Below are positions 37,461 to 50,400 of a stretch of DNA of 64,000 bases, piece after piece. The stretch lies in assembly GCA_037975125.1 (NCBI GenBank), contig CM075853.1:73324109-73388108 (forward strand), given 5' to 3'. The notes beneath the pieces were generated by a model. That model searched no databases. It saw only the letters and a program-made list of their open reading frames with translations, and was not told where the DNA came from. The stretch's first letter is position 1, and each line of letters starts with the position of its first letter. A program made the translations under genes and the position numbers. The DNA is from Latrodectus hesperus (Eukaryota > Arthropoda > Arachnida > Araneae > Theridiidae).

Positions 37461-40400
37461 CTTTATGTCAAATTTGACAAACTTAGGAATTTCCCGAGAT
37501 TAATGACAAGTAATTCCAATTAATAATAGCCTTTTGTATATTCCTGTCTTCGAATTATGAGAATGATCTCAAGAAGAAGCAATTAGTCAACACTCCAAAA
37601 AACAGCCCAATGTTCTTCTATAATGTAAAAAATGGCTTATCATTGATTCTGTCTTAAATTCCACAGAATAATTTTCGGGGAATAGTTTCTAAATGTTCAA
37701 AACAATGCAGTGATGTAACCAAACATCTAGGAATCACTGCAAAGAATGACAATCCATGTAATGAAAATTACTTGACTTCATTCCCCGTCTTGTTATTAGT
37801 GTTCAAAATTCGTTGCTCTTTCTTGATATTGGTGAATAAAAATTAGATTTCTTTCAGGAATGAAGAACTATTTGAATAATAGGTTAGTTTTAGTTTTATA
37901 TATAAAGTTTGGAGTTTGTATAAATTTATTTTGTTAATTTTAGCGAAAATCTATTAACATGAGGAATTATAAAATTTCGATGTCATCTTGCAGCATGAAG
38001 GTATTTAAAACCATCATTAACAGAATTTTAATATCAACAAATATTATACATTATATTCACTTCGAACCAATTAACGGACACATATACAGCCATTTAATTC
38101 TTTAATTATTTGAGATGACGACATCATTTTAGTCATTCTTATTTTAGAGACAAACATCGTAACATCATTCTTGTAATTTTTGCAAAGAAGGAATCAAATA
38201 TTCTCTATAAACTTAGCAATTCTGGAAAATGAAATTCTTTAAATTGTTGTTGTTGTAACTTATCTCAGGTTGCCTAGCAAGGCTAGACAACCCCTACAAA
38301 ACCAAAAATATCCAAAATGTCTATAAAATTTGAAGTGTAAATAAGATATCTATTTTTCTTTTCTAGTCTTATAAAATAAAAAATTGGACTAAAACATATT
38401 GATATCTTTATCGTATTTTGGAAGTAAAGTTATATTGAGTGAAGAGTATTGAGTGTCATCTTTAGTGAAGATGCATTGAGTTATAAATGGAATTCTTTTA
38501 ATGAGAATTAGAGATTTTTATTAATTTTTATCGAATAGCTTTTTTTCTAAAAAATGTACAAATTAGGCTTATTATGATAAAATATTTTTTTTACATTTTA
38601 CATGCAGTAAAGAGATTAAAATTGTTTGAAATAAACTCAGAATTTTTAGAATGCTTTTATAAATGATTTAGAGCTGGATTAATTTAATTTTCTGAATCAA
38701 TTCTTGATTTTTAAATGAAGAATAATATCGCTTTTAAATTGAACAACTAATATACCCCGGGATAACCATCGAAGATATATATAATTGTAAAAAATAAATA
38801 CAATTTTATTTTCCGTGTTTTGATAAGCAACAAACAATGTCATAAAATATAAAATGAAATTTAAATTTTTAATTCATGAAAATAAAATATTTGTTATAAA
38901 TAGCATTATTCATTTCCTTTATAATTTGTAAGATAGTAAAATGTATTTGTCAATTTGCTATTTTTTTATATTTTGCAATGACATTTTTTAATATTTACGT
39001 ATAAATTCAAGTACTGATGATCTTCCCAACTGTATCAGAGCAAGGAATATGTTTATTTTTTATTTAATATTCTACCTAGTTTTAATACTATAATTCAATT
39101 GAAATTCACCCTGATGACTCATGTGTTTTTTCAATCAAATTGATTCTATCGAAGTGATCACCAAAGCAGTATTTGTTTATTTTAAAAAGATTTCACTGAA
39201 ATAATGTATCACTGATGAATAGTGAGTAAACAACTTTCTACAAATATTTTTAAATTTAATTTATGACTATTGCTTCAAAAAAAGAAAAACATGAATATTA
39301 AATTTCAACCTGTCACTTAAAATCAAAATTTTTAAGTTCAAAAGTATTATTAATTGTTATATGATTCGTTTTTTTCTGTCAACAAAATATAAAAATTTAT
39401 AAATAAGCTGTTCCTGATATTACATGTAGTAGTAGTAGTATCTATCCATATTTTACTAATTGAACTGAAATTTAGATAATTTTCTTGCCTAACTGTGCTG
39501 ACCAAGAAATTACTTCTTCAATACTTAGGTGATTAAAAAGGAGTGAAGTTAATCAATAATCCAGTTTTGATGGTCAAAAGATTATTTTTATAGTCGTGTT
39601 AGAATATTTCTTACCTTCTACTGATAAGCAGGATAGCATCAGTTTTTTCTTATAAATAGAGGAGGTCTTATCATAATTAATCCTTATCTTTATTTATGAG
39701 TTCCTACCTAAAGACTACTTCATTTTTCTAGGAAAATTGGATGTTCATCATAAATCTTGAACTACCTGAAATTCATTGACATTTTCCTTTAATTCTTTCT
39801 TAGTATAATATTTAAGAAATGTGGAGATAATTTTAAATACAAATTTTTTTAGAGTTAAATTACCTTAAATTATTTCTTTTTATAAATAAAAGTCATTTGA
39901 GTATTCAATAAAATTTATTAAGCATAAAACATATTTTCATTTAAAGATATAGTTCATTTCCGTAGAATTTATTATCTTTAGTATAATCTCTTTGAAATAA
40001 CATATATTTTTTGATTACTATACAAATTCAATATATTTTCAATCTTTCTTATATGAAATTTGAAATTTGCGATAAAATTCCTGTGACTTTGAAGTGTCAT
40101 TAAAAGCTTTTACATTAAAACTTTTAGCTGTAAAGTGACTTTGGACAAAATATATTTATCTATTCTTATTAGTGGTAAAATTTATTATGACTCTCTGAAT
40201 TTACTCACTAAAAGAGAAAAAAAAATATATTGTGGATGTAAACAATAATTTTCACAAAACTTTTCAATATTTTATTGATAAAATATATTAAATGCTTTTA
40301 TTATTACATAAATATTTAGGACTATAAAAGAGTTTCTATACAAATAAATATTTCAATGATAACAAAAAACTTATTAAAAGTACTCCATATGTATATTGAA

Positions 40401-41342
40401 ATTGTTACAAGTTTATTCCTAGGTAGAATCAAGTACTTCAATACTAATAAGAAGTAAGCACTTGGTGACTGAGGACTTGTTTTTGTCTTATAGGATATGC
40501 TAAAAGTCATACTCATAGTCAACTATGACAGTCAATTGCTTAGCATATAGCTCGATGTTCGAAATTCTGATCTTCAGATCAACAATTCGTGAGTTTTATT
40601 TCCAGATCAAGAAAGCATTTTGTAATGGACATGGATATTTAAAGTAGTATAAATTCCTATTTAAACTGTTAGTCTCTTTTGAATTAATTATGTTGTATAA
40701 AAATGTTTCAGTATAGTTGTAATAGGCCAATTCTAGATCATTTCACTATTATAATCTTTCTTTTGTTTAGAGTTTAGATACAATGCTTCTAAATTTATTT
40801 TAAAATGCATCTGTAATATATTAGTTTCAAAATACATTATTATAGAAATTTCTCTTTCTAGATAACATGAAAATATTTAAATATTAATTCTTTAATTTAA
40901 ATGTAAAATTGATTATATAAAATAAAATATCGAATGAATATATCACTAAAATCAATTCGAAAGCTCATTTGCTTAAATGTTGTGGGGATGATCTTCAGAA
41001 CAATTTTCTATGAGAAGTAACAAGGTTACCATTGTACCATTGTAAGTACATTAGATACTATTGTACGCGTATAAATATGACAATTGTGTTTCGTTGAAGA
41101 TTATTCTTTGAAATAAAAAAAATTAAAGAAAAACCCTAGGAATTATAAAATTACCATACTATATAATTGTAATTTATTAATTTTATATATGATATAAATT
41201 ACAATTATTGAGTTTTGCTAATTTTATTAAGTGTTGAATTTAATCTTATATTTATTAAAACCAAAATTGTTATATTTTTAAATAAATTGTTTTTTTTTAT
41301 GTTTTTGTGAAATAAAAGAGGATCAAAATCTAAATGCATATA
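37461..41342. other. AT-rich spacer between the two Tc1-like copies
   Basis: No gene was seen. A small patch at about 38245-38300 (ttgttgttgttgtaac followed by ttgcctagcaaggctagaca) stands out from the AT-rich flanks and may be the tail of a retroposed repeat. A short (GTA)n run lies at about 39427-39440. Confidence 0.5.
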
Positions 41343-42764
41343 CACTACTGGCCATTAAAATTGCTACACCAAGAAGGAATGCAAATAACAGAACGATATT
41401 TATTGGACACGTGCATTATAGTGGATAGAACAAGTGATTAGATTTAAAGGAAGTTAGGATGTTTAGATCTTGAGAAATCAGTACCCAGAGCAGCCACCTC
41501 TAGCTGCAATAACAGCATTTATTCGCCTAGGATTACAGAGATTGTATGGCATGTACGGGGATCTCAGTCCATGCAGCTTCAACACTATGCAACAGTTCAT
41601 CGACAGTAGTGGATGGTGAGTGATGGCGTGCCAATCACTCGGCAACCATTCTCAAAAACACGTTCTCAATTGGTGACAGATCCGGAGAACGTGCTGGCCA
41701 GGGTAACAGTCGAACCTGTTCTGTATCAAGGAAGTTTAGAACAGTACGGGCAACATGCGGTCGTGCATTATCTTGTTGAAACAAAGCATTAAGGAGTCCT
41801 CGATGATAGGCAGAGCCACGGGCCTTAACACAACGGAAATGTAACGGTTGCTGTTCAAAGTGCCGGTAATGCGAACAAGAGGTAATCGAGACGTGTATCC
41901 AATGGCATCACATACCATCACTCCAGCAGATGAGTCAGTATGGTGATGTCCAATGCAAGCTGTCAATGCGCGTTCTCCACGATGCCTCCAAATACGGATG
42001 AGGCCATCATGGTCCTGAATACAGAACCGAGATTCATCTGTAAAGATGACGTGATGCCATTCCCGCGTCCAGGTTCGTCGCTGATCACACCATTGAAGGC
42101 GCTCCTGTCTGTGACGCAGCGTCAATGGTAGCCGAAGCCATGGTCGCCGTGCAGACAATCCATGCTGCTGCAAACGTCGGCGAACTGTTCGAGCAGAAAC
42201 TTGTTGCCTTGCAAATTACTCCATTTCTCGTCTCAGGGTTCGTGACGTGGCTGTACGATCCCTTGTGACCATGCGGATAAGATGTCTGTCTTCTCTGCTG
42301 TTAGTGATGGGGGTCGCTGAGATCCTGCATGATGTTCCGTATAATTGTCCTGAACCCTTCGATTCCATATTCTGCTAACAGACATGGGGTCTCGACCTAC
42401 GCGGGCAGCAATATTGCGGTACGATAAACCACAATCCCGGTAGGCTATAATCCTTCCTCGATCAAAGTCAGACACGTGCTGATAGGCATTTTTTCTCATT
42501 GCACGAGGCATTACAACAACTTTCTTGAACAATGTTGAAACGGAAACGGCCGAAAACAATGTTGAAACGGAAATTGAGTAGGAGAAAACTGCTGTCAAAT
42601 CTCAGGTTTTATACATATTGTAGATGTCGCTTCTGTCGCCTGCTTTGTATGAATGCGCTGAAAATCTAATCATTTGCATATCACAGCAAGTTCTACCTGT
42701 CATGCAAATTTCACGTGTGTGGTGTGCCGCTTTCGTGGTGTAGCAATTTTAATGGCCAGTAGTG
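41343..42764 (-). mobile_element. Tc1-like DNA transposon, copy 2 (inactive, opposite orientation)
   Basis: It has the same roughly 29-bp inverted ends as copy 1 (cactactggcc... and ...ggccagtagtg), flanked by TA at 41341-41342 and 42765-42766. It is slightly longer than copy 1, partly because it keeps a few codons after the catalytic Glu that copy 1 lost and has a repeated segment in its leader (gtttcaac and ttgttc near 42525-42565). Its outer end and some flank were later tandemly duplicated. Confidence 0.95.
41478..42511 (-). pseudogene. Tc1-like transposase (DD34E), frameshifted, copy 2
   Basis: Read on the minus strand from MPRAMRKNAYQ (start at 42511) to ARGGC (stop position at 41478). 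The helix-turn-helix (GLSYRNIAARVGRDPMSVSRIW) and the first catalytic Asp (FTDESRF) are present. The frame shifts at the position shared with copy 1, after the CCCCCATCACTAA stretch near 42305. A stop at 42216-42218 follows, and a further frameshift near 41805 puts the second Asp and the Glu in another frame. Trp-Gly of the usual VWGAIGY motif reads CD here. The extra residues between ENV and LARHH missing from copy 1 are present. It is non-functional. Confidence 0.92.
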
Positions 42765-42830
42765 TATATTGATAACATATATAATACATTTAATGGCCAG
42801 TAGTGTATATTGATAACATATATAATACAT
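42750..42830. repeat. 41-bp tandem duplication spanning a transposon end
   Basis: The segment taatggccagtagtg plus flanking tatattgataacatatat... occurs twice with a period of 41 bp (aatggccag starts at 42751 and 42792). It copies the last 14 or so bases of the copy 2 terminal repeat together with host flank, so it happened after insertion. The copies are essentially identical, so the event is young. Confidence 0.92.
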
Positions 42831-44920
42831 TCGAATATCTAAATTAGATCTTTTTAAACCCTACTATTCTTATAGATTACCATTTATTATCGATTTAAAT
42901 TGATTATTTAAATTTATTTACTTTTTCATAATAATTTTTAAAAATTTCCTGTTAATTTAATAATTTTGTTAAAAAATATAAAAATAAAATTGACTTACAT
43001 TGCATTATTTTTAATTTAATCCTCTTTCTTCATTTAGAAAAATGATATATTTTGTGTATATTAATTATTTAAACTAAAAACCTTCAGTCAAAATGTTATT
43101 CAATTTGGAGGGAAAGTAATAGTTTATAAAACGGCTATTTTAGATACGGAAATAAAAGGAAATAAGAAATTTACGAAATTTTTGCTTCCTTAGTTCATTG
43201 GATTTACTTTTTTAATGATAAAAATAATCTTATGAATTTACTCTGATTAGACTTTTAATGCTTGAATGAATAGTTAAATTTGTATTTAAAAATATCTGAT
43301 TTGTAGTTGTTTTCTATTTTTTATTCAATAAATTTTTCTTTTAATGATACAATTGAATAAATCTAGCCAAGGAAAAATGAAAAGAAAATATAATATCAGC
43401 ATGAATAAAATGTTTTTATAAAAATGAATATATTTACTTTTATTTGTATAAGTTGAGTTAACATCATTCTTCTACTAAATTCCAAATTACTTTATTTGGT
43501 GTGCTAAATTACATTTATAATGATACCATAGTAAATTTAAGTACTATATTACACTACAAGTTTCATATATTAAGCTCTTTCATTTTCATAGTTGCAGTAA
43601 TCGAAATAATTTCATCCTCAAAAAATATTTATTAATTATTCAGACCATCACAATAATCTACATCTATTTTCTTTCTAAATCATCCATAAAAGCTTTCTGA
43701 TTTCTTAATCAGTTACTTCCTTAAAATATGAACCATTGGAAATAAATATTGCTAAATGAAAGGGGATGAAAAAAAGCTGAATATAATTGGAAAGTTTGAT
43801 AAAATGGGATGAAGTTGAATTCTCTTACCATTCTAAAGGAAAAGCTTACTATCTGGTCTTTCATCAACATTTTGAGAATTGTTAGATTCCCAGTTATCTC
43901 AGACACAAAAGACTTTTAATTAGGAATTCCTCAACTAACCTAAGGTAATATGATCAAATGAGAAAAAGTTTTCAAAGAAGAGAATAACAGAAATAGGATT
44001 TCTATATCAGCTTCGTTTTGAGAAATTTATTTACAGTACAACAGCTGCATTGCTTGAAGGCAAAGTTAAATGTGTATAAAAGTTAATTGCAAATATCATT
44101 AACACCAATTGAAGGATTATATTAAATAAATATTTTTAATAATGTATATAACAAAATCTTTTTTTTTCTGGTGAAGAAGAAAGGCATTGTTAATGAAATG
44201 ATTATTCGGCAAATTAAACATGTTCTTGTTGTAAAGTGAAAATACCTAAATATTTCTCCTTATAACACATGATAAAAAATTAAAAAGCTCAATTAATTCT
44301 TAAATATCCTTTCCAAATAACTAAAAACAAGATACTTTTGATTATGAAACACATCAGTACAAAAATTATGAGGGGCTTCTCAGTGATTGTTAAGAGTTAT
44401 TTAAAGTTTATTTCCAAGTTTACTACAAGATTTTAAATAATCACAAAGCTGAAAATTTCGCAGTCATATGAAAGTTTTAAATTTTCAGAATAAGCCTCAA
44501 GTTTTTAAAAAATCTGTACAATTATTTGGGATAAATCTTTACAATGATTTAAGATGGTGCTTTGAATGGAAATTTCGAAGAATGTTTTTTTCCTAAGACG
44601 TCATTTATATATAAATAGGAATTTCGATAACGGTGTTTGTATTGATTTGGAAGGATAGGGAAGGGAATTTTTCTCATTCAAAAATTATAAATATTTATAC
44701 TTTCCAAAAGTAAGCCTTAACGTCTTACTCCTGGAAAGATAATTTTTCAGGTTTTTATTGAGATATGATAAATTGTGTTGATGAGGCGGTTTATTAACAC
44801 TTGTACTGAAGACAAAGAGCTTTTTACAGGAGATCTCAGTTTCTAAAGAGTACAAACGGACTATACAAAATAATAAATAAACATTTTAGCAAAATACACC
44901 TTAAAAATTAATCTTATACC

Positions 44921-44948
<28 letters not shown>
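44921..44948. repeat. Short (AT)n microsatellite
   Basis: About 14 AT dinucleotides between cttatacc and tttatag. Confidence 0.95.
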
Positions 44949-44953
<5 letters not shown>

Positions 44954-47523
44954 GTTTTATAGTTTGTTGTATTTTTATATATTCTATTTAGTTGGTACCT
45001 ATAAATGTGTTCTTTTTTTAAATATTACATTTTATTATAATTTGCAGAGAAAATGCCATTTATGATGTAATATAATGTTCTCATATTTGTGTTACTATAA
45101 CTTAAGTTACTATTAGTTAAGAAAAAGTGACGTTTTTTATTTTCAAGCTAAAGGTATATAATTCTACTGCAAATTTTATCTTAAAATATTTTAAACCCTA
45201 TATCAATTAATCTAAATTTTAAAGTCTAATCTCTACTTTCACCACAAAGTATTTTTATAAAAAAATGTTTGCAAGTCATTCTTATTAAATTCGTGCGGAT
45301 GTTCTATATTAAGTTTCTTTCACTTATAATCTATTTGATTCGTTTGGTTCTTCCAAAACTAAAGCTTCTTGTCTTGTTATTTTGCTTAAAATAAAACCTC
45401 TTTCATGAATGCTTGATCGGAAACAGTAATCCTTGTTGTTATCCGATGGCAGAATCTCAAATCCAATTTCCTAAGTCTTCGTAGTCTGACATTGAATAAA
45501 TTTTAGCGTTGTAAGAACGGTTGCTAACACAATAATTTTTATTCCCAAATTTATTGATTTGTGGTAGATATTGAATCCGCCAGTTAAAACACTTGTTTCT
45601 CTTCGGGCTCTTTTGAGTCCGCAACTGAAAATAATTTTCTGTCGATGTAATTCCAATTCTGAGAGAAATGCTTTATGAAACCGGGATATAGTACCAGTAC
45701 AAATTTAAAAGGAAGCTCACATTAACTTTTTAAAAACAATGATTTAATTTCCAGTCCATTAAATAGTAATAAAAATTCGTCTCTCAAATATACGACTAAT
45801 TCCTCAAAACGCTTTTATAAAATAATAGTTGCTTTAAAAAATTTACTAAAAATTAAAACTATTGAAAGTATTTTAACTCTTATAATGCGAACCAATTTCT
45901 TTAGGTTGAGCAGTTTTTAGAAATTTAATCAAAGGTATTTAAATAGAAAAGGGCTATTGATATCAAATTGAAGTTTTTTCTATAATAATCCATTTTTATT
46001 CATTTTTAGTAGACTAAATAAATATAAATATTAAATAGAGAAGAATTTGTATACAAACTCTTAATTTTAGTATGAAATAAAAATGATGAAATTATCTTTG
46101 GCCTAATGAAGGCTAAACTTGGCCTAATTATTTCAGCAAGATTATTTTTTTCCATCCTACCACTTCAGAATAGCCCAATGCAGAAGGATTTCATTCTCGT
46201 GTTTAGAAAGTAACAAGTTTGATTTCCGAATTTGCAAGAAACCATTGAGTTGAGAAGACTTTTACATGTTAATTTGCCTTTCAGACTAATGTCCACTCAA
46301 AGCAGTGAAGCAGAAGTTGAATAATAACATAAATTCAAATATCTTGAAATGAGAATGGAAACAGAATTTTTAATAATTTTAGATCATTTTTAATAACATT
46401 ATTTACAGCATTTTTATCAATAGATAAGCAAGAATGACTCTACGAAATACAGAAATGTTATTGTTTTCAGTAAAAAATAAGTGATGATAAATATTTCTTT
46501 ACAGAAAATAATTATCTATAACTCATAACTCTGCTGTTTAATTAATGAAGAAATTAGGTTAAAAACTAAATAATAGACATTTTTAAAAATTGACTATTTT
46601 CATCACTCGATGTATGTTAGTTTTAACTAACGCGTTGCAAATCTTAAATAGAACCTTTTTGTTATATAAGTTAGAGAAAAAGATTTCATCAGATTTGATT
46701 CAGTCTGACATTTTTAATTATTATTGTTCCATCAAGTTTGATTGAACTTTTAGAGGTAAAAGAGCTCAAATTCATTCGGTTTGTGTGCAATTCCACACAG
46801 TTTATTTTAAGAGAATGCATTTAAGCAATATTCACACTTAAAAATAACACTTTCAATTAATGGGCTGTATGAGCTTTGAGTTTAGTATTATTCTACAATA
46901 ATATTTTGTAAAGGAAAATTAATTTAACTTACTTCAGTCGTAGAAAATCTCTTTCTGTGTTTTCAAATTTTTCTGTATTCATAGCTCAGTGACGTAATAA
47001 TGAACTTGAAGAAAACATTTTATGCAGAAACGAAAACAGCCCATTATATTAATGTATTGAAATACTTAATAATCCTACTTTGAAGGATTCAGTAAAAATG
47101 ATTTTTGTATTCTCTCTCTTTGTATACATGTATATATGGTCAGCCTAACGTGAAATTCACAGTGTTTTGTTACCAAGCATATTTGGTATTCGTAGATATA
47201 TAAACATAGATATATATTATTATAGTTTTCTATTCATATTTAAATCTCAAAGTATCGATTGATTATGAAAAAGAAGGAATATTTTTTCAAAATAAATAAC
47301 TGGCTAACTAATAGAATATTTGTACAAATAAAGATACTTATTTTGATGAGAAGTATGAAAAATTGTTCCAATTTTCGTTTAAGCTTATAAAAGAGTTATT
47401 TCTTATTAGCTGTGAATACAAACAATTTGGAAATAAGTGGAATCTCACGGTCTGGATGGATGATACAGAAAAGAAAAATTTATAAGAAATCAGTCTAAAT
47501 ATGTATTAGTGTATACTTTACAA

Positions 47524-47670
47524 AACAATAAGCATACATTTCAATAATCATAAGCTCATTGAAATGTATGCTTATTGTTATACATAAGCATAAGCTTACA
47601 AAACAATAAGCATACATTAGTCATGATACAAAAAGTATCATGACTAAATATTTATTAAAATATTTAGTCA
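47524..47670. repeat. Cluster of nested hairpins and direct repeats
   Basis: A perfect 22-bp inverted repeat (47524-47545 and 47558-47579, 12-base loop) is followed by a third copy of its aacaataagcatacat part at about 47602-47617. Then comes a perfect 13-bp hairpin (ttagtcatgatac, 47617-47629; complement 47635-47647) and another tagtcataatac near 47664. The overlapping direct and inverted copies suggest successive template switches during replication. No coding sequence is involved. Confidence 0.85.
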
Positions 47671-48884
47671 TAATACAACAATGAAATATCTGTTATTGTT
47701 TTATAAAATATGTATTTTTTATTATTGATTTTTTTAAAAAGAATCTATAACTAACGTTATAAGATAATTACATTAAATTATTTTGATACATTCTAAAGAT
47801 AAAAAAATTGCAGGGCACTACGACTTATTCTGTAATAATAAATGATATATAATTTTGAATTTTGTGAAAATTTTCTTGGAAGGAAGTTAATAAAAAAATA
47901 AAGGAAAAAATTTAAAAGGAAGTTAAAAAAATCAAAATATTAAAATTCTAAAAATTCTCAGCTATTTCAATAAATTTCAAATTTACTTTGAATTTCAAAA
48001 ACGTATGAATCTGTGAAAAAGTGAACACGAAATTAACAAATATATATTGCAGTTTTTAAGTAAAAGGATATTTTTGAGAAATTATTCGTTGGAGGTTTTG
48101 ATAAGATTAAGGAGATATTCTGAGAATATCTATCTGTAAATGATTTAAAGTAGAAAGGATTTGCGCTCTAAGAGAAACTTCACCCCAGAGCATATTTTTT
48201 CCAAAAGAGTATTGCTTTTTTTGAAGGAGAAACGACCTCTCACACGTGGTTGGAAAACGAGAACGGAACACACTTTAGATATACATATAACCAGGCTATA
48301 TCTCCGGGTTAAATGTTCACCTAAACGAAATTGTTAAAATTATGTTAAAAGAAACCAGTGAAAGGAATTTACTTTGCAGAGTATGTGTATGATTTTCGCA
48401 AACAGAAATGATACTTTAAAGAGAAACAGAAAAGAAATGTTCATTCATTGATATTATTTGACTAAGATACTGGAATAATATTTTAAAGCTCTAATAATAT
48501 TTTAAATATTAAACACAAGTGCGATCATTAAACTTTTATATTTATTATGCATACATTCCCTGTTTTTTATATTTTAACCAGTAAAAGCAACCAATAATCA
48601 ATCTTAATAATTCCAAGAATAAATTTATAAAAAATGTGGTTTTTTTGCTTGTAATAAATATAATAAGGAAAATACTTTTATTATAAAGAATGGTAAAAGG
48701 CAATGAAAGTTTTTTTAACGAGAAATTGTAACAAAAATTTGCTTGAAGCAGTATTTAATGAAAGATACATTTTCTCTTTGCCAAAAGCTAGTTTTAATTT
48801 CCTTTCCGACGTTTTTTGTTTCATAATAATTACTAAAAATTTGAAAAATGATTTCTTGAAAACTATTTAGAGAGATTACTTATA

Positions 48885-48886
<2 letters not shown>

Positions 48887-48946
<60 letters not shown>
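48887..48946. repeat. (AT)n microsatellite
   Basis: An uninterrupted AT tract between tatacg and tgctttattt. Confidence 0.96.
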
Positions 48947-48948
<2 letters not shown>

Positions 48949-49780
48949 CTTTATTTTTCATGTAAAGTTGACATTGATGGTTTACCATTTAGAGGTTTTT
49001 AAATAAAATAATTAAAAAATTTAATGACATGAGTAAAAAACATTATTTAAAATTTTTCTTTGTTTCATTTTGATTCTAAGAATATATATGGTTCAAATGT
49101 ATCTGTAATGATCATTTGAAACTTATGTATACGATTTTCATTGAAAAGTAAAGCTTACTTAGTTTCACAGGTTTTTCTATCCTAAATATTAATTGTTTTT
49201 CTATCCTGAATGTTATGCTAAATTTATTATCCTAAGTCTTCTATTTATGGAATAATATTTATATACCAGCTTAAAGCAATATTAATGTGCTGACGTCAAG
49301 TCAATTGAACAGACATTTGAAAAAATGTGTAGTCATTATATTCAAAGAAAAGTTAGAGCTCTTTGTGTTGCTTGTTAAATATGCTTAATAAGGAATACTT
49401 CATTAACTACACGAAAGTTTCTTACACAAGAATCGTTATTGAAAATAGCATACATTGTACATTTCAAATATGTGCGTTAAATTTTTTCGCACAGTACAAA
49501 ATCTGCATAAAACACTTATGTTCTTAATTATATTGTCATGAAACAGCATTTACAGACAAGGATCTGCTGTGCTATTAGGATTTGAGAAAAACTTGATCTA
49601 CAAGTCAAATGTATGTAAATCAAGAAAACCGAAAGGCTTCTTTTTCGAAATGTAAGAGAGTACAAAGCTTAAAATTATTATGACTTTTATGTTCTTTCTG
49701 GATTATTTCCTGTTAATATAGAAAATCTAAATTAAATTAATACGAATAAAACTGCTTCATATTCATTTAATAATAACTGC

Positions 49781-50054
49781 TGTAGTGCCCTCTGTCTGCA
49801 GCGCCACCCATGGCATCGTCAACGGGGAGGCCAGTCCCTCTCCAACAACCGGAGGAATGAGACATATGTCCATATGACTCGCATGTTTACCCTATTTCCT
49901 TCAAATTTAAATGTTTTAGATGTATAGTATTAGCATTATTTGTAGTATCTGTGTTGTGCTCCAATTGTACCTTAAATTGTAATAAATTATTTTGAGCTAT
50001 TTAAGGAGCTTATTTCTTTGTTCCTATTAAACCAGCTATATGCTACACGCTACA
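49781..50054 (+). mobile_element. 274-bp solo LTR with 4-bp target duplication
   Basis: The element begins TGTAG and ends CTACA, the TG...CA inverted termini of an LTR. CTGC lies directly outside both ends (49777-49780 and 50055-50058). A G+C-rich first third (gtgccctctgtctgcagcgcc) is followed by an AT-rich half with an AATAAA signal at 49981-49986, about 70 bases before the 3' end. No internal retrotransposon sequence adjoins it, so it is a solo LTR. The 4-bp duplication would suit a Ty3/gypsy-type integrase, but the family is not proven. Confidence 0.85.
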
Positions 50055-50184
50055 CTGCTTAAATGATAAGCTTTCCATTTCAACAATTCCACATTTTTGC
50101 AGTAAAGTTCTTGCCTCTTTCTTCTCTTATAATGATACATATGAAAATAATTTTGATGTTAATTACATTAATGGTAGTTTAGGC

Positions 50185-50400
50185 TGGTGTGGGTTGGTTG
50201 GTTAAGGCATTTTTCTCATTATCGGAAAGTAGTGATCTCATATGTTGATTTAATTGAAGATTTGACGAGTTCACTAAGTTTAACCGAGACATATTGAATA
50301 GGCAATGTGTGATAGCAATGTCATACAATTTAAATAGCACCTCTTTGAGTACCAGGTCAAGTATTGAGTGGATTTCCTACTAATCTTTACTTTTAAGTTT
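50185..50400 (+). mobile_element. Decayed copy of tRNA-derived SINE B
   Basis: The 5' part (ggttggttggttaaggcat...cggaaagtagtgatctc) matches the head of the SINE at 53018-53362. The match continues through attgaagattt.acgagttcactaa and a tgtgatagcaatgtc block in the same order. The B-box region is destroyed, and the 3' limit and target duplication cannot be placed. It is much more diverged than the copy at 53 kb, so it is an older insertion. It lies about 130 bp from the solo LTR. Confidence 0.6.

Larger units (their letters stand above)
42831..49776. other. AT-rich DNA without supported genes
   Basis: Open frames near 60 codons are the longest and have no recognisable content. TA tracts and a hairpin cluster are listed separately. 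A slightly GC-richer patch at about 48170-48310 has no identifiable structure. Confidence 0.5.
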
